Source: Smithella sp.
GTDB lineage: Bacteria > Desulfobacterota > Syntrophia > Syntrophales > Smithellaceae
DNA length: 34,857 nt
Direction: 5' to 3'
Assembly (NCBI GenBank): GCA_018056685.1
Contig: JAGPFC010000027.1
Span: forward strand, 1 to 34,857
Of the stretch, positions 32,400 to 34,857 are shown piece by piece; positions within the stretch are counted from its first letter, which is position 1, and each line of letters starts with the position of its first letter. A program made the translations under genes and the position numbers. The notes beneath the pieces are model-generated. The model made no database searches and was not told where the DNA came from. It saw nothing but the letters and a program-made list of their open reading frames with translations.

Positions 32400-32405
32400 G
32401 AAATT

Positions 32406-33596
32406 ATGAATAGCAAATTACATAGTTATGTGCCGCGACTTCACGAGGCGGATATTATTTCGTCATTAAAAGAGACGCCGGTAACGGCAATCATCGGGCC
32501 AAGACAATGCGGTAAAACAACCCTTGCCCGGCACATTGCTGCTAAACGTAAACCGGATAGTGTTGTGCATTTGGATTTGGAACGCGCCGCGGATCAACGC
32601 AAGTTATCCGATGCCGAGTGGTTTCTGTCACGTCAGGCGGGCAAGCTCGTAATTCTTGATGAAATCCAGCGGGTACCGGATTTGTTTACGACTTTGCGGG
32701 TTTTAGCGGATGATGCGGATCATCGGTATCGTTTTCTGGTATTGGGATCGGCATCGCCTGCGTTGTTGCGGCAAAGTTCGGAATCGCTTGCCGGTCGCAT
32801 TCGTTACCATGAACTGACTCCGCTTTTATGGCAGGAGTGCATGGCAGCGGGTATGAAGGATCGCGAACGGCACTGGATAAGGGGTGGTTTTCCGGGAAGT
32901 CTGCTGGCCAGTTCAGATTTGTCCAGCGTGGCATGGCGCGAGTCGTTTTCGCGGACTTTTCTGGAAAAGGATGTGGCCTATTTGGGTGTTGGCGCGTCGC
33001 CGGAATTAATGGGGCGTCTCTGGCGTATGTTGGCGCATCATCACGGCCAGTTGCTCAATAGCGCACGGCTGGGTCAGGCTCTGGGGGTGACGCATACGAC
33101 GGTGCGAAAATATATCGGCATATTAACTCAGAATTTCATGTTGCGTATTTTGGAACCGTTCAGGGTTAATCTTGAAAAACGCTTGATCAAGTCGCCGAAG
33201 GTATATTTGCGTGACACGGGCGTTCTGCATAGTTTGCTGGAAATTGAAGGGATGGATGATCTGCTGGGACATCCGGTGGTGGGCGCGTCATGGGAAGGCT
33301 GGTGTATCGAACAGATTTGCGCGGCTTTGCCCGGCTGGCGGGCATCTTTTGTCCGTACTTCCAACGGCGAGGAAATTGATTTATTGATGGAACGAGGCCG
33401 GCAACGACTGGCTTTTGAGTTTAAAGCATCGACTTCACCCCAGTTGACACGCGGTTGTGTTACTATGCTGAAGGATGTTGCGCCGAATCATGCGTGGGTT
33501 GTATGTCCGATTGCCAAAGGCTGGGATATGGGCGATGGCGTAACGGTGGCGTCCATAGAGGAAGTTCTGTCATCTTTAAAAAATAAACAGGTTTAG
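32406..33596 (+). CDS. AAA ATPase with DUF4143 domain
   Basis: A 396-residue cytoplasmic ATPase. Walker A is AIIGPRQCGKTTLAR (GPRQCGKTT), Walker B is KLVILDEIQRVPDLF and a sensor-type strand is FLVLGSASPALL. RWHWIRGGFPGS-like residues (HWIRGGFPGSLLAS) and a C-terminal DUF4143 domain (about 190-350: LGVTHTTVRKYIGIL, VYLRDTGVLHSLL, SNGEEIDLLMERG, AFEFKAST) define the family. DUF4143 ends in a restriction-endonuclease-like fold, and such genes are scattered singly in many genomes with unknown function. It lies between the two copies of repeat C and is unrelated to sugar metabolism, so it is probably a passenger of the repeat-rich segment. Confidence 0.9.
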   Translation: MNSKLHSYVPRLHEADIISSLKETPVTAIIGPRQCGKTTLARHIAAKRKPDSVVHLDLERAADQRKLSDAEWFLSRQAGKLVILDEIQRVPDLFTTLRVLADDADHRYRFLVLGSASPALLRQSSESLAGRIRYHELTPLLWQECMAAGMKDRERHWIRGGFPGSLLASSDLSSVAWRESFSRTFLEKDVAYLGVGASPELMGRLWRMLAHHHGQLLNSARLGQALGVTHTTVRKYIGILTQNFMLRILEPFRVNLEKRLIKSPKVYLRDTGVLHSLLEIEGMDDLLGHPVVGASWEGWCIEQICAALPGWRASFVRTSNGEEIDLLMERGRQRLAFEFKASTSPQLTRGCVTMLKDVAPNHAWVVCPIAKGWDMGDGVTVASIEEVLSSLKNKQV

Positions 33597-33646
33597 TAAA
33601 AAGGTCCACGGTTCAGCGGTTCAACGGTTAAAGTTTAGAAATCCAT

Positions 33647-33718
33647 TGTCATTCCCGACCTGATCGGGAATCCAGGAAAGAATAATTGGATCCCCGACAG
33701 ACCCGTTCGGGGATGACA
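33647..33718 (+). repeat. Two family B palindromes in opposite orientation
   Basis: Unit 33647-33676 reads TGTCATTCCCGACC to CGGGAATCCAGG. Unit 33686-33718 reads TTGGATCCCCGACAG to CGGGGATGACA, inverted. The pairing resembles 28668-28755. Confidence 0.8.
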
Positions 33719-33730
33719 ATGTTGCTGTAG

Positions 33731-33838
33731 CTGGAGCGGGGATGTTTCCTGCTCCGAAATATTCTGATTCAAACTGCAAGTTTGAACCAGCAAGAAGCTG
33801 GAGCGGGCATGCTGCCGGCTCCGAAATGTTTTGAGGAA
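33731..33838 (+). repeat. Double-hairpin repeat (family C), copy 2 plus a partial copy 3
   Basis: 33731-33796 repeats 30679-30744 with three mismatches by eye. A third, single-hairpin copy starting CTGGAGCGGGC follows at 33798-33838 and lacks the TTCAAACT arm. Confidence 0.82.
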
Positions 33839-33880
33839 CGGTTGGAAAAGATTTAAGGTTTTAAAAAAGGATTAAGTCGG

Positions 33881-34857
33881 TTGCTGAGAAATCCACAATT
33901 TAAAAATCCCAAATTCTATATGATGATACTGATAGACATTGCGTCTTTTATTATCGCGCTTTGTCTGTCCTACTGGCTGCGCTTTGAATTTTCTTTTGCC
34001 AGGATTGACGTTGTCCATCCGTTCCAGTTGCTCCCGTGGGTGGTTCCGTTGAAATTTATCATTTTTTATGCGCTGGGTCTGTACAAGGGCATGTGGCGCT
34101 ACACCAGCGTGAAGGATTTCTGGTTGCTGGTTCAGGCCTGCTTTTTATCCACCGGCATGGTTGTGATGATGATCCTGGTCGTTGACCGGTTTGAAGGCTA
34201 TTCCCGTGCCGTGTTTATTCTGGACGGTTTTCTGACGTTGTTTTTTACCGGGGGAACGCGCCTGGCCATCCGCAGTTTCTATGCCATGCGCGCCAACCAG
34301 ATGACGAACGATTATTTTTCACCGGATTCTCCTGTGAAAAAAATATTGATTATCGGAGCCGGTGACGCGGGCGAAAAAATGCTGCGGGAAATCAGGGATA
34401 ACTACCGGTTGAATTATGATGTCGTCGGTTTTGTTGACGATGATCCGGCAAAGCAGGGAATGACCATTCATGGCGTGAAGGTGCTGGGCACTGTGGAACG
34501 CCTGCCTAAAATTCTTCTGAGGGAAGGTGTTGATCAAATCCTGATCACCGTTCCGTCCGCGACAGGTGAGCAGATCCGGCATATTGTGGAGGTCTGTCAG
34601 CAATGCAATGTCCCGTATAAGATATTGCCCGGCATCGGCGAATTGATTGACGGGCGGGTGAGCGTCAAATTGCTGCGGGACATCAGCTATGAGGATTTGC
34701 TGGGGCGTTCGCCGGTTCAACTGAATGTCAATGACATACGCAATTATCTCAACAGTAAAACGATTATGATAACCGGATGCGGCGGTTCCATCGGTGCGGA
34801 GCTTTGCCGGCAGGTCATCAAATATCAGCCGGGCAAAATCATTCTGCTGGATTCCAG
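33881..34857 (+). CDS. CapD/WbpM-type nucleotide-sugar 4,6-dehydratase/epimerase (partial, 3' end off window)
   Basis: The first 325 codons of a polysaccharide-biosynthesis membrane enzyme. Four hydrophobic segments occupy about residues 14-35, 50-70, 85-105 and 113-133. A first Rossmann domain has LIIGAGDAGEKMLREI (about 155-170), followed by FVDDDPAKQG and the linker GRSPVQLNVNDIRNYL. The catalytic short-chain-dehydrogenase domain starts with IMITGCGGSIGAELC (about 296-310) and is cut by the window end before its Tyr and Lys. Relatives convert UDP-GlcNAc to a 4-keto-6-deoxy sugar. TTG 33881 is chosen because AAAAAAGG lies 10 bases upstream; the ATGs at 33920 and 33923 are alternatives. Confidence 0.85.
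   Translation, partial: MLRNPQFKNPKFYMMILIDIASFIIALCLSYWLRFEFSFARIDVVHPFQLLPWVVPLKFIIFYALGLYKGMWRYTSVKDFWLLVQACFLSTGMVVMMILVVDRFEGYSRAVFILDGFLTLFFTGGTRLAIRSFYAMRANQMTNDYFSPDSPVKKILIIGAGDAGEKMLREIRDNYRLNYDVVGFVDDDPAKQGMTIHGVKVLGTVERLPKILLREGVDQILITVPSATGEQIRHIVEVCQQCNVPYKILPGIGELIDGRVSVKLLRDISYEDLLGRSPVQLNVNDIRNYLNSKTIMITGCGGSIGAELCRQVIKYQPGKIILLDS

Larger units (their letters stand above)
32040..32405 (+). other. Repeat-rich intergenic region of 366 bp
   Basis: No gene is visible. It holds a GTTCAAAGTTCAACG-type simple repeat (32100-32130), a family B palindrome (32138-32170), an inverted copy of the composite repeat block (32237-32342) and a possible promoter just before the ATPase gene. 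Confidence 0.75.
33597..33880 (+). other. Repeat-filled intergenic region of 284 bp
   Basis: No gene is visible. It contains a GGTTCAGCGGTTCAACGG-type simple repeat (33610-33630), family B palindromes (33647-33718) and repeat C copies (33731-33838). AAAAAAGG at 33863-33870 is a ribosome site for the next gene. Confidence 0.75.

Noticed and set aside
21332..33838. The many similar short repeats as a CRISPR array
   Set aside because: Units are dispersed among genes, vary in length and orientation, and lack regular spacers and cas genes.
34319..34720. 133-codon ORF on the - strand
   Set aside because: Antisense shadow of the CapD-like gene, whose own frame has clear family motifs.

Overview
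The window is a surface-polysaccharide (O-antigen or exopolysaccharide) biosynthesis locus. Every supported gene lies on the + strand. Dispersed short palindromic repeats, a GIY-YIG nuclease gene, a four-helix-bundle (23S rRNA IVS-type) gene and paired 'bi-domain' oxidoreductases recall environmental Desulfobacterota (Deltaproteobacteria, Syntrophaceae-like), but no phylogenetic marker is present, so the taxon is a low-confidence inference. Base composition is mosaic: hand counts give about 25% GC at 6361-6420 and about 57% at 26581-26640, which fits a locus assembled by horizontal exchange.

Layout. 1-127 is the tail of an IS3-family insertion sequence. 196-2837 holds an ABC O-antigen exporter (wzm, wzt), split by a four-helix-bundle gene that has inverted A/G-rich and C/T-rich flanks. 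2907-7764 holds two methyltransferases and three glycosyltransferases (GTs). 7782-12413 is a tight five-gene cassette: HAD-type hydrolase, HpcH/HpaI aldolase-like protein, two NeuA-like cytidylyltransferases and a large GT-B-like transferase. It looks like the synthesis, CMP activation and transfer of an acidic keto-sugar, yet contains no NeuB or KdsA. 12457-21328 carries three GT4 enzymes and a GT2, then a possible GT remnant, a methyltransferase, an O-antigen ligase/polymerase and a divergent GT11-like protein.

From 21330 rightward the style changes. Genes are separated by 150-370 bp gaps filled with palindromic repeats, which are absent from the packed left 21 kb. This part holds a GIY-YIG gene whose start and stop codons abut repeat copies, a degenerate bi-domain oxidoreductase followed by a GT4, an ElyC/YdcF-like protein between two near-duplicate repeat blocks, an intact bi-domain oxidoreductase, a heparinase II/III-like protein, a WbuB-like GT, an AAA/DUF4143 ATPase and the start of a CapD/WbpM-type nucleotide-sugar dehydratase that runs off the window.

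Working model (inference): the GTs build a repeat unit that includes a CMP-activated acidic sugar. Methyltransferases may cap the chain, Wzt may read the cap through its C-terminal domain, Wzm-Wzt exports the polymer and the ligase-type protein attaches it. The oxidoreductase and heparinase-like genes would make or trim uronic-acid-type residues. The most interesting points are the keto-sugar cassette with an aldolase-like protein lacking canonical catalytic residues and two NeuA-like proteins with complementary motif loss, and the GIY-YIG/repeat family, which looks like a REP-type mobile system.
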